From: an uncultured Pelagibacteraceae bacterium
GTDB lineage: Bacteria; Pseudomonadota; Alphaproteobacteria; Pelagibacterales; Pelagibacteraceae
Assembly (NCBI GenBank): GCA_902558795.1
Contig: CACEFI010000005.1
Coordinates: forward strand, 1-43,629
DNA: 43,629 bases
Direction of reading: 5' to 3'
Part shown: positions 18,376 through 27,968 of the stretch, in pieces
Layout of the letters: the number at the start of each line of letters is the position of its first letter
Numbering within the stretch: the stretch's first letter is position 1
The notes under the pieces: generated by a model
Told to the model about the DNA's origin: nothing
What the model saw: the letters and a program-made list of their open reading frames with translations, nothing else
The model's database searches: none
Position numbers and translations under genes: made by a program

Positions 18376-19353
18376 TTAAAGGTAATTTTTGAATTTACGA
18401 AATTTTTTATTTTTTAAGAGATAATAGACCCATTCAATTTCATCTTTAATAATTTTATTTATATTTGAATAAATCGGACTCCAATTTAATTTAAGTTTAG
18501 CTTTTGTATTGGAACAGGTAAGATAATCAACATCTCCTGACCTTCTTTTAACTACTTGATAAATATTGTCTATTTTAGTGATTTGTTTTATTGTATTTAA
18601 AATTTCAAAGTTTGTTTTTTTTGATGAAGAGCTAATATTTATAATTTCAAATTTATTATAGTTATTTAGCAAATAATTTATTGATTTTTTTATTGCATTA
18701 CAAATATCTTTGATATGAACGTAATCTCTAACGCATGTCCCATCTTTAGTATTATAGTTATCACCATAAATATAAATTTTCTTTTTACATATATTTTTAT
18801 AAACTATTGTAGGTATAAGGTGTGTTTCAGGGTTATGAAGCTCTCCAATAATTCTTTTTTTAATTTTTAAACTTGAACAAACATTAAAAAATCTTAGGAT
18901 TACACAGTTTAAATTAGATTTTTTAATAATTTTTTCACATTCAAACTTTGTTTTTGCATAAGTACTTTTAGGGCTGATAGCACTTTTTTCATTAAGAATT
19001 TTATTGTTAAATTTATACAAGGCCGCAGTGCTTGAAAAAATTATATTTTTAATGTTATTTTTTTTCATGGAAAGTACCAAGTTTTTTGTAGCTAAAATAT
19101 TGTTTAAATAGTATCTATTTTTATTAATAGTTTCATCTACTAAAGATTGAGCGGCTAAGTGAACAACTAAATCTGGTTTCTCTTTTTTGAGTAAAAGATT
19201 TAGTTTTTTTATATCTAAAAGATTACATTGTTTATGGGATAAAATTTTTGTTTTTTTTTTATCTAATCCTAAAATTTTAAACTTATCTTTAAGAAAAAAA
19301 AATAAACATGAGCCAATATATCCTGAAACACCAGTGATTAATATTTTTTTCAT
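18376..19353 (-). CDS. NAD-dependent sugar epimerase (UDP-glucose 4-epimerase-like)
   Basis: GVSGYIGS, HLAAQS, SSTAALY, YAKTK (YxxxK), DGTCVRDYVHIKDI. Confidence 0.88.
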   Translation of the reverse strand: MKKILITGVSGYIGSCLFFFLKDKFKILGLDKKKTKILSHKQCNLLDIKKLNLLLKKEKPDLVVHLAAQSLVDETINKNRYYLNNILATKNLVLSMKKNNIKNIIFSSTAALYKFNNKILNEKSAISPKSTYAKTKFECEKIIKKSNLNCVILRFFNVCSSLKIKKRIIGELHNPETHLIPTIVYKNICKKKIYIYGDNYNTKDGTCVRDYVHIKDICNAIKKSINYLLNNYNKFEIINISSSSKKTNFEILNTIKQITKIDNIYQVVKRRSGDVDYLTCSNTKAKLKLNWSPIYSNINKIIKDEIEWVYYLLKNKKFRKFKNYL

Positions 19354-19386
19354 TTTTTTAAATTTTATGTAATAGTTATCGAAAAA

Positions 19387-21831
19387 ATGAAAAAAAAAAT
19401 ACCATTAAGTTCAAAAGCAGTTGTTATAGGTGGAGGTGTTGCTGGTTGTTCCGTTGCTTATCATTTAGCAAAACTTGGATGGAAAGATACAATAATTCTT
19501 GAAAGAGATCAGTTAACATCTGGAACCACTTGGCATGCTGCAGGTTTAGTTGGTCAATTAGGAGCAAACACGACAATAACAAAACTAAGAAAGTATTCAC
19601 TTAATCTTTATAAAGAGCTAGAAAAAAAAACTGAACTTTCAACAGGTCTTAAGCAAAATGGGGCAATAACAGTAGCAAGTTCGAAAGAGAGACTTCAGGA
19701 ATTGTTAAGACAAGCAACTTCTGCTCAACTGTTTGATGTCAATGTGGAAGTTTTAGATAAACAGCAAATTAAAAATTTATATCCAGTAATTAATAATAAA
19801 GATATTTTGGGTGGTGTTTATATGCCAGAGGATGGTCAAGCCGATCCTGTAGGAGTTACAAACGTTTTAGCTAAGGCTGCTAGAATGGAAGGAGTTAAAA
19901 TATTTGAAAAAACACCAGTTACTAAAATATTAATAAAAAATAAAAGAATAATTGGAGTAGAAACATCAGAGGGTAAAATTGAGTGTGAATACGTAGTTCT
20001 TGCTACTGGAATGTGGTCGAGACAAATTGGTGAGGATATTGGTGTAAGTGTGCCTTTATATCCTAATGAGCATTTTTACATAATAACTGAACCCATGAAT
20101 AATCTTCCAAAAAATCTTCCAGTACTAAGAGATTATAATGATTGCCTTTATCTTAAAGAAGATGCTGGAAAAATGCTTGTTGGTATTTTTGAGCCAGGTG
20201 CAAAGAATGCTTTTAAAGAAAAAGGCATTGTTCCAAATGATTTTTCTTTTGGAGAATTTCCAGATGACTTTGATCATTTTGAACCTTATTTGGAAAAATC
20301 ATTTAAAAGATTGCCGATATTAGAAAATGCTGGAATTAGAAAATTTTTTTCAGGACCTGAATCGTTTACACCTGATACTCAATATTTATTAGGGGAGACC
20401 GCTGAAGTTTCAAACTTGTTTACCTGTTGTGGTTTTAATAGCATTGGTATTGCAAGTTCTGGAGGTGCAGGAAGAGTTACAGCAGAATGGATGGTTAGTG
20501 GATATATGAATGAAGATTTATATTCATTAGATATAAAAAGATTTCAAAAATTTCACTCATCAAAAAAATTTATAATGAGTAGAGTAACTGAAACTCTAGG
20601 GGATTTATATGGAATGCACTGGCCTTATAAACAACATAAAACTTCGAGAGATCAAAAATTACTTCCATATCATGAGGAGTTAAAAAAAGCTGGAGCATGT
20701 TTTGGACAATCAGGAGAATACGAAAGACCTATGTGGTATGCTTTGAATGGTACTAAACCAAAATATGATTATAGTTTTAATTATCAAAATTGGTATCCAT
20801 CTGTCGAATATGAGTGTAAAAATACAGTCAATAATGTTGGTTTGTTTGAGCTTTCACCTTTTTCAAAATATGAAATTAAAGGAGAAAAAGCATATGAAGA
20901 ATTACAAAGATTATGTACTGCCAATATTAAAAATGAAATTGGTAAATGCACCTATACTCATATGCTCAATGAAGGAGCTGGTATCGAAACAGATTTAACC
21001 GTAGTTTGTATAAATAAAAATCATTTTAGAATAATAAGTTCAGCAGCAGTTAGGACTCATGATAAGGCTCATATACTCAAATATTTATTAAAAGATATTG
21101 AATTTAAAGATGTTACAGATGAATTAATATGTTTAGGAATTTTTGGGCCAAAGAGTAGGGACTTATTATCGAAAATCACAAAAGAAGATCTCTCTAATGA
21201 GAATTTTAAATTTGGAACAAGTAAAAATATAAAAATAGCTTCAATAGATGCTTGGGTTCAAAGATTATCTTATGTTGGTGAACTTGGTTATGAGATTTAT
21301 GTGAAAATTAAAGATGGAAAAGAAATCTATGATTTAATTGTTGAAACTGGAAAAGATTTTCAACTTACACACTGTGGCGCTCATACTATGGATACGATGA
21401 GGATGGAAAGTGGTTTTTTACATTGGGGACATGATATTTCTCCAGAAGAAAATCAATATCAAGCAGGTTTAAATTTTGCAATTAACTATAAAAAACCATT
21501 TGAATTTATAGGAAAAGAAAAGTTACTAAAAATTAAATATCAAAAATTAGATAGAAGATTTGTTATGTTAACTTTAAAAGACGGTAAACCTGGAGAACCA
21601 CTTTTACTTCACGAGGAGCCAATATATTTAGATAATAAAATTATTGGAAAAACAACATCAGGAAATTATTCATTTAATTATAATAAAAATTTATCGTTTG
21701 GTTATATTAATTCTGAATTTTCTAATGATCAATTAATTGATAAAAATCTTTATATTGAAATTGAAAAAAAGAAATATCCTGCAGAATTGCTTATAAATCC
21801 ACTAAAGTATCATAGATTTAAAAACATATAA
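19387..21831 (+). CDS. Dimethylglycine/sarcosine dehydrogenase family FAD oxidoreductase with GcvT-like C-terminus
   Basis: GGGVAGCSVAYHLAKLG, LTSGTTWHAAGLVGQLG, C-terminal folate-binding GcvT-type domain. Confidence 0.9.
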   Translation: MKKKIPLSSKAVVIGGGVAGCSVAYHLAKLGWKDTIILERDQLTSGTTWHAAGLVGQLGANTTITKLRKYSLNLYKELEKKTELSTGLKQNGAITVASSKERLQELLRQATSAQLFDVNVEVLDKQQIKNLYPVINNKDILGGVYMPEDGQADPVGVTNVLAKAARMEGVKIFEKTPVTKILIKNKRIIGVETSEGKIECEYVVLATGMWSRQIGEDIGVSVPLYPNEHFYIITEPMNNLPKNLPVLRDYNDCLYLKEDAGKMLVGIFEPGAKNAFKEKGIVPNDFSFGEFPDDFDHFEPYLEKSFKRLPILENAGIRKFFSGPESFTPDTQYLLGETAEVSNLFTCCGFNSIGIASSGGAGRVTAEWMVSGYMNEDLYSLDIKRFQKFHSSKKFIMSRVTETLGDLYGMHWPYKQHKTSRDQKLLPYHEELKKAGACFGQSGEYERPMWYALNGTKPKYDYSFNYQNWYPSVEYECKNTVNNVGLFELSPFSKYEIKGEKAYEELQRLCTANIKNEIGKCTYTHMLNEGAGIETDLTVVCINKNHFRIISSAAVRTHDKAHILKYLLKDIEFKDVTDELICLGIFGPKSRDLLSKITKEDLSNENFKFGTSKNIKIASIDAWVQRLSYVGELGYEIYVKIKDGKEIYDLIVETGKDFQLTHCGAHTMDTMRMESGFLHWGHDISPEENQYQAGLNFAINYKKPFEFIGKEKLLKIKYQKLDRRFVMLTLKDGKPGEPLLLHEEPIYLDNKIIGKTTSGNYSFNYNKNLSFGYINSEFSNDQLIDKNLYIEIEKKKYPAELLINPLKYHRFKNI

Positions 21832-21883
21832 TTACTACTTTAATTTATTTGAATTTGTAATTAATTGCTGGTTAAATATAATC

Positions 21884-22093
21884 GTGAAAAAAGAGGACCA
21901 GGAAATAACTTTATTAAATTCAGATATTGTTTCGATTAAGAGTCAAAAAAAAGACAACTTTAAAACTACTAACGTAAATATTTTATTAAACAGGGTTAGA
22001 TTAGATAAAAAAAGAATTATCAAAAAAAGAATTATATTTTCATTTTCTTTAGTTGTCGCAATAACTTCTGTGATTCTTTATTTTACTATTTAG
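21884..22093 (+). CDS. Small predicted tail-anchored membrane protein, 69 aa (family member C)
   Basis: Core VNILLNRVRLDKKR then C-terminal TM; resembles 10419..10616 and 10717..10914; GTG start. Confidence 0.6.
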   Translation: MKKEDQEITLLNSDIVSIKSQKKDNFKTTNVNILLNRVRLDKKRIIKKRIIFSFSLVVAITSVILYFTI

Positions 22094-22160
22094 CAGAACT
22101 TGATTTAAAAAAGTTTATTGAAACAATAAAGAATTATATTATAAGTCATCTATAAATATT

Positions 22161-22237
22161 GGCGGGGTAGCTCAGTTGGTTAGAGCGCAGGACTCATAAG
22201 CCTGAGGTCAGTGGTTCGATCCCACTTCCCGCTACCA
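22161..22237 (+). tRNA. tRNA-Met (CAT), elongator-like
   Basis: 77-nt cloverleaf including encoded CCA: acceptor GGCGGGG/TCCCGCT, D arm GCTC/GAGC, anticodon loop CTCATAA, T loop TTCGATC. Confidence 0.93.
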
Positions 22238-22238
22238 A

Positions 22239-22766
22239 TTAATGTCCTGGAAAATCAATTAAGTTTTCAACATTATAATTATTTTTCACTAATTTATCCG
22301 ATCCACCTAAATCAAATAAGTTAATTACAAATACAAATGCTGATACTTTACTTTTTGACATTTCAACAAGTTTAGCAGCAGCTTCCGCAGTTCCACCAGT
22401 CGCAATTAAATCATCTATGATTAAAACAGTATCATTCTCATTTAATGAATCTTTATGAACTTCAATTGTAGCTGTTCCATACTCAAGTTCAAAATCAATT
22501 GAATGAACATCAGACGGTAATTTATTTTTTTTTCTAAACATTATAAATGGTTTTTTTAAAATATAAGAAACTGCAGATGCAAAAACAAAACCACGAGATT
22601 CTATTGCTGCAATTTTTGTAAAGTTATATTTTTTTGATCTTTCAACTATTTGATTAATAGTTTCTGCAAATGCTATTTCGTCCTTTATTAGTGTGGTTAT
22701 ATCTCTAAATAAAATACCTTTTTTAGGATAATCAGGAATTGATCTAATATAATCTTTTAAATTCAT
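22239..22766 (-). CDS. apt: Adenine phosphoribosyltransferase
   Basis: IPDYPKKGILFRDITTL, AAIESRGFVFA, VLIIDDLIATGGTAEAA. Confidence 0.96.
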   Translation of the reverse strand: MNLKDYIRSIPDYPKKGILFRDITTLIKDEIAFAETINQIVERSKKYNFTKIAAIESRGFVFASAVSYILKKPFIMFRKKNKLPSDVHSIDFELEYGTATIEVHKDSLNENDTVLIIDDLIATGGTAEAAAKLVEMSKSKVSAFVFVINLFDLGGSDKLVKNNYNVENLIDFPGH

Positions 22767-22807
22767 AATAGTTAAATATATAAGTATAGATAATTAAATT
22801 TTTTACT

Positions 22808-23680
22808 ATGACAACTAATAAATTAGCAATAATTGGTGGAAGTGGTCTTTATGATGTTGAGGAGTTTAAAGATAGAGAATTACTTGATCTAAATACACCA
22901 TGGGGAAAACCATCAGATCAAATTCTAAAAACAATCTACAATAATAAAGAAGTTTATTTTTTACCAAGACATGGAAGAGGTCATTTTATTTCACCATCAA
23001 ATATTAATTTTAGAGCAAATATTGATGCACTTAAACAATTAGGAGTGACAGATATTGTTTCTGTTTCTGCCGTAGGATCTCTTAAAGAAGATCTGCCCCC
23101 TGGAAAATTTGTTATAGTGGATCAGTTTATAGATAGAACATTTGCAAGAACAAAAACTTTTTTTGACGACGAAATTGTTGCACATGTTTCAATGGCTCAC
23201 CCAACATCAAATGGATTGATGAATGCTTGTGAGGAAGCAATTAAAAAATCAAATATAGATTATCAAAGAAACGGTACTTATGTTGTTATGGAAGGTCCGC
23301 AATTTTCTACATTAGCAGAGTCTAATTTATATAGATCATGGAAAGCAGATGTAATTGGAATGACAAATATGCCTGAAGCAAAACTCGCAAGAGAAGCTGA
23401 AATTAGATATGCATCTGTTTCAATGGTGACTGATTTTGATTGTTGGCACCCAGATCATGAAAATGTTGATGTTCAACAAGTAATAAAAGTTTTATTAGGA
23501 AATGCTGAAAAAGCAAAAGTGATGATTAAAAATTTAATTGATAATTTTGAAGATCATATTGATCCAAATGATCCAACCAATAATTGTTTAGATGTAGCAA
23601 TAATTACAGCTCCAGAAAAACGGACCCAAAAAACAATAGATAAGTTAAAAACTGTTGCTGGTAGAGTTTTGAGTAAATGA
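22808..23680 (+). CDS. mtnP: S-methyl-5'-thioadenosine phosphorylase
   Basis: IGGSGLYD, LPRHGRGH, SAVGSLKED, VVMEGPQFSTLAES, GMTNMPEAKLAREAEI, VTDFDCW. Confidence 0.95.
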   Translation: MTTNKLAIIGGSGLYDVEEFKDRELLDLNTPWGKPSDQILKTIYNNKEVYFLPRHGRGHFISPSNINFRANIDALKQLGVTDIVSVSAVGSLKEDLPPGKFVIVDQFIDRTFARTKTFFDDEIVAHVSMAHPTSNGLMNACEEAIKKSNIDYQRNGTYVVMEGPQFSTLAESNLYRSWKADVIGMTNMPEAKLAREAEIRYASVSMVTDFDCWHPDHENVDVQQVIKVLLGNAEKAKVMIKNLIDNFEDHIDPNDPTNNCLDVAIITAPEKRTQKTIDKLKTVAGRVLSK

Positions 23681-24747
23681 AAATTCAAGGAAAAGAATAT
23701 CGAACAATATGGTATGAAGATAAGCTAGTAAAAATAATTGATCAAACAAAACTTCCTCATCAATTTATAATAAAAGATCTCAAATCAGTTAAAGACGCTA
23801 TCAATGCAATCAAAGTTATGGAAGTTAGAGGCGCTCCCTTAATAGGAGGAACGGCTGCTTATGGTATAGTATTAGCTATTAAAGAGAGCACAGATAAAGA
23901 ATTTATTTATAAAAGTGCAGAAGAATTAATTCAATCAAGACCTACAGCAATTAATTTAAAATGGGCCGTTGATCGTATGATGAATAAATTATCTGGAATT
24001 AATAGTGATCAAATCTTAGATATCGCTTTAAAGGAAGCACAAGAAATATGTGATGAAGATGAAAAGTTTTGTGAAAATATTGGTATTTATGGATTAAAAA
24101 TAATTGAAGAAATTTATAAAGAAAAAAAAGATACAGTTAATATTTTAACTCACTGCAATGCAGGATGGTTAGCAACTATTAATTGGGGCACAGCAACATC
24201 ACCAATTTATCATGCTCACAAAAAAGGAATTCCAGTTCATGTCTGGGTTGATGAAACTAGACCTAGAAATCAAGGTGCAAATTTAACTTCATATGAATTA
24301 AATGAGGAAGAAATACCCAATACTATAATTGCTGATAATACTGGTGGTATTTTAATGCAAAGAGGTGAGGTTGATATGTGTATTGTAGGAACAGACAGAA
24401 CCTTATCAAATGGAGATGTATGTAATAAAATTGGAACTTATCTTAAAGCTTTAGCAGCACATGATAATAAAGTTCCTTTTTATGTTGCACTTCCAAGCTC
24501 AACAATTGATTGGAATATAAAAGATGCAAAAGATATTCCAATAGAAGAGAGAAATTCAGAGGAATTATCTCATGTCGAGGGTGTTGATGAGAACAATCAA
24601 ATTAAAAAAGTTTTAATATATCCAAAAAAAAGCAAAGCAATGAATCTTGCTTTTGATGTTACTCCAGCAAAGTATGTAACAGGTTTGATAACTGAGAAAG
24701 GTATTTCCAAAGCTTCTTCTGAAGGATTAAAAAAGTTATTTAAATAA
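23677..24747 (+). CDS. mtnA: S-methyl-5-thioribose-1-phosphate isomerase
   Basis: EVRGAPLIGGTAAYG, LTHCNAGWLAT, VDETRPRNQGA, VGTDR; overlaps mtnP by 4 nt. Confidence 0.96.
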   Translation: MKIQGKEYRTIWYEDKLVKIIDQTKLPHQFIIKDLKSVKDAINAIKVMEVRGAPLIGGTAAYGIVLAIKESTDKEFIYKSAEELIQSRPTAINLKWAVDRMMNKLSGINSDQILDIALKEAQEICDEDEKFCENIGIYGLKIIEEIYKEKKDTVNILTHCNAGWLATINWGTATSPIYHAHKKGIPVHVWVDETRPRNQGANLTSYELNEEEIPNTIIADNTGGILMQRGEVDMCIVGTDRTLSNGDVCNKIGTYLKALAAHDNKVPFYVALPSSTIDWNIKDAKDIPIEERNSEELSHVEGVDENNQIKKVLIYPKKSKAMNLAFDVTPAKYVTGLITEKGISKASSEGLKKLFK

Positions 24748-24748
24748 T

Positions 24749-26782
24749 TTATCTAAGAGAGGCGGCAATATTTCCACCATCAACTGTTAAAACAGCTCCA
24801 GTAGTTTTTTTTGAAACTGCTAAATGAAAAAAAGCTTTTGCTACATCTTCTGCTTTTACTTCGTTTAAAAGTAAGTTTCCTCTCATATATTCATCGGTTG
24901 AAACTTCTCTTGCTTTAGCTCTAGATTTAATCATTCCATCATTAAGTAAACCACTTCTTATTCTATCAGCATTAACACCATTAGACCTTATTCCGAGTGA
25001 ACCATAATCTACTGCATATTGTTTGCATAAGTTTAGTAGTGCCGACTTTGGTAATCCGTAAGGTCCAAAGTTTTTTCCAGGATTTACAGATTGTTTTGAT
25101 ATATTAAATAATAAACAGCCCTCGATATTCTGTTTTTTCATTATCTTAATTGTTTCTGAGGCACAATTTTGATGAGAAAAAAAATTATCCTCAAAACTTT
25201 GCCTTAAAATTTTATCATCTACTTCAGCTATAGAGCCACCAATTGCTGATCCAGCATTAGAGATTAGAATATCAATTCCACCATAAGTTTGTGCAATAAT
25301 TTTGAAAGCTCTTTTAACACTATCTATATTTGTTACATCACAATGTAAGCAAAGGTCTTTTACTTTTGATTTCATTTCATTTACTTTTTGTAAATTGTAA
25401 TCAAGCAAAACTACTTCAGCTCCATAACTCTTGAAAAGTTTATAAGTAGCAGCACCTATCGCTCCAAAACTTCCAGTTATAACAGCAACATTGCCTTGCA
25501 GTTCTTTTTTAACATTTTTAATTTTAGCTTGTTCTAAAGACCAATATTCAACATCAAATAAATCTTTTTCAGGTATAAACTTATAGTTAGAAGTTTCTTC
25601 AACAGAAGAAATCACTCTTGCATTTGTTTCAGTTAAATCTCCGGCAATTTTAGCAGCACCCAAACTATCTCCAACACTAAATAGCCCAACATTTTGAACC
25701 AATATAACTCTTGGAGAGGTGTCTAACATTGTTTTTTTGCCTTTTACTTTCTTCTTATTGGTGTCAAAATATTTAATATATTTTCTTCTATAATCCTTAA
25801 AACACTTTTCAGCTAATTTTTTAAAATCTCCTAAAGTAGAGTTTGGTTTGGGTGTAATAACTAATGGAAATGGTTTAACTCTTATAACATGATCAGGTGT
25901 GGCTGTACCAAGACCAGTGTATCTTCTGACTTCTTTACCATTGATAAAATAGTCTAAAATTTTATTAGATCTGTAATTTACTATAAATTTATTTGTTTTA
26001 GATTCAGACAACAATCCTCTTAGTATTGGAGAAATTTCATGTGGTTTAAATGAGTTATTGTATCTTTTTATTTGTTTTATCTTTTTTCTTTTAAACTTTT
26101 TGACTGCCCGCTCAGCAATTGATACGTATTTAATCATTAAGTCATAAGATTTTTTAGCATCATCATCAAAAGTAAAAATCCCATGATTTAAAAGAATTAA
26201 ACAATTGATATTTGGATTTTTTGAATAAACCTCATTAATTTTTTGGGCTAATCCAAATCCCGGCATTACATAAGGAACAATACTAACTTTAGAGCCAAAT
26301 ATTTTTTTACAAAGATCTTTACCATTTGGTCTATTTGTAACATTCATTATCGCATCTGAATGAGTGTGGTCTACAAACTTAAATGGTAAAAAAGCGTGTA
26401 AAAAAGTCTCTACCGAGGGGTTAGGAGATTTGATGTCTATTAAATTTCTTTTTTGAAATGCAACCATATCTTCATCGCTTAAATATTTTTTATTTTTAAG
26501 AGACAACAAAGGATTTAATTTTACTGCTGGCAGACCTGCTGGCTCAATTTCAGCCATATCCCATCCACTTCCTTTAACACATAAGACATCATAATTTTTG
26601 CCATCAATATCTTTTATGGATGTTTTTACAGAAGTGTTTCCACCACCATGAAGAACTAGTTCACTATTTCTTCCCAATAACCTGGTTGTATAAACACGTA
26701 AAGCCATATCCCTTGAATGACCAAGTTTTTGGTACTTGTTTATGTATTTTTTAGCTTCTAAATTTGACCAATCGTTTTTCAC
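24749..26782 (-). CDS. Bifunctional class II aldolase / short-chain dehydrogenase
   Basis: Aldolase: HGGGNTSVK, VDHTHSDAI, NHGIFTF; SDR: ITGSFGAIGAA, SNAGSA, YGLPK. Confidence 0.93.
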   Translation of the reverse strand: MKNDWSNLEAKKYINKYQKLGHSRDMALRVYTTRLLGRNSELVLHGGGNTSVKTSIKDIDGKNYDVLCVKGSGWDMAEIEPAGLPAVKLNPLLSLKNKKYLSDEDMVAFQKRNLIDIKSPNPSVETFLHAFLPFKFVDHTHSDAIMNVTNRPNGKDLCKKIFGSKVSIVPYVMPGFGLAQKINEVYSKNPNINCLILLNHGIFTFDDDAKKSYDLMIKYVSIAERAVKKFKRKKIKQIKRYNNSFKPHEISPILRGLLSESKTNKFIVNYRSNKILDYFINGKEVRRYTGLGTATPDHVIRVKPFPLVITPKPNSTLGDFKKLAEKCFKDYRRKYIKYFDTNKKKVKGKKTMLDTSPRVILVQNVGLFSVGDSLGAAKIAGDLTETNARVISSVEETSNYKFIPEKDLFDVEYWSLEQAKIKNVKKELQGNVAVITGSFGAIGAATYKLFKSYGAEVVLLDYNLQKVNEMKSKVKDLCLHCDVTNIDSVKRAFKIIAQTYGGIDILISNAGSAIGGSIAEVDDKILRQSFEDNFFSHQNCASETIKIMKKQNIEGCLLFNISKQSVNPGKNFGPYGLPKSALLNLCKQYAVDYGSLGIRSNGVNADRIRSGLLNDGMIKSRAKAREVSTDEYMRGNLLLNEVKAEDVAKAFFHLAVSKKTTGAVLTVDGGNIAASLR

Positions 26783-26868
26783 CGTTTCAACCTCTGCGAA
26801 GTATTATAATAGTTTTTTGTTTGAAAGAAGTAAAAAATTTGATTAGTAAGGCTTCATCATACAATAAA

Positions 26869-27909
26869 ATGACAAAAGTAGGCGAACATATAACCCTAGA
26901 TATTATAGGTACAACCAAGGAGTATGATCCATCTTTGTATGAGAAAGTCATTAAAGAAATTGCAAAAGCCGCAGATGTTACAATTCTAAATATTTCAAAA
27001 TATAAGTTTGAACCACAAGGTTTTACTATTTTAGCTTTATTAGCAGAAAGCCATATTAGTTTTCATACATTTCCAGAAAAAGGAATCATTAGTTTTGATT
27101 TTTTTACTTGTGGAAAAATTAGCCCATCAGTAGCAATCGATATAATTAAAAAAGAATTTGCACATAAGAGAATTGTTAAGAAAGAATTTAATAGAGATAC
27201 AAAATCTTTGTATCACGATATTTATAGCTCTCCAGGTTTACAAAAATCATATGTCGTTAATGACGTACTTGAAGATTTTAAATCAAAAGTTGGTCAACAC
27301 ATTGAAATTTTAGAATTAGAACAGTTTGGTAAGTCATTATTTATTGATGGAGAGATACAAGTAGCTTCAACAGATGAACATTTATATAGCTCAACTTTTG
27401 TGGGTGCAGGCCTACATTTAAATAAAAATAATGAAAGAGCAGCTATTATTGGTGGAGGAGATGGAGGAGTTGCTAGAGAATGTATATCTAAAAATTTTAA
27501 TTTTATTGATTGGTTTGAGCTGGACCCAGAGGTTGTAGATGTATGTAATAAACATCTAGGAGATATTGGAAAAAAAGCTACTGAAAAAAATTCTGTAAAA
27601 TGTGTTTGGGGTGATGCTTTTGAAAGCATCAAATCAATAGAAGATGATACGTATGATCATATATTTGTTGATCTTAATGATGATCAGTTTTGTATAGACC
27701 TTGCAGCAAAAAATATGGACTCTATGATTAGAATATTAAAACCCAAAGGGGTAATCACTGCTCAGGTTGGAAGCCAAGATAAAAAACCTAAGCAAGTTGA
27801 TAGTTGGTTGAATGTATTTAATCATCACTTTGGAAACACTAAATTATCAAGAGTTTATATCCCTAGTTTTGATTGCTCTTGGAATTTTTCATCGTCAATA
27901 AATCATTAA
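26869..27909 (+). CDS. Fused S-adenosylmethionine decarboxylase (SpeD) - spermidine synthase (SpeE)
   Basis: SpeD processing motif ESHISFHTFPE; SpeE GGGDGGVARE and DHIFVDLNDD; internal ATG at 26869 preferred over ORF start 26764, whose 35 extra residues are not family-like. Confidence 0.9.
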   Translation: MTKVGEHITLDIIGTTKEYDPSLYEKVIKEIAKAADVTILNISKYKFEPQGFTILALLAESHISFHTFPEKGIISFDFFTCGKISPSVAIDIIKKEFAHKRIVKKEFNRDTKSLYHDIYSSPGLQKSYVVNDVLEDFKSKVGQHIEILELEQFGKSLFIDGEIQVASTDEHLYSSTFVGAGLHLNKNNERAAIIGGGDGGVARECISKNFNFIDWFELDPEVVDVCNKHLGDIGKKATEKNSVKCVWGDAFESIKSIEDDTYDHIFVDLNDDQFCIDLAAKNMDSMIRILKPKGVITAQVGSQDKKPKQVDSWLNVFNHHFGNTKLSRVYIPSFDCSWNFSSSINH

Positions 27910-27968
27910 TTTTTCTTTTTTAATTATTAAATCTGTGAAATAATTGCTCTAATTTAAAGGAGAAAATA

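Noticed and set aside
19387-19400. Run of ten A just after the start codon of the dimethylglycine dehydrogenase-like gene, possible phase variation or slippage
   Set aside because: Poly-A runs are common in this AT-rich DNA (Lys-Lys starts); no evidence of length variation from one sequence
27294-27632. Minus-strand 112-aa ORF
   Set aside because: Antisense to the SpeE domain of the SpeD-SpeE gene; composition is the complement of conserved coding sequence
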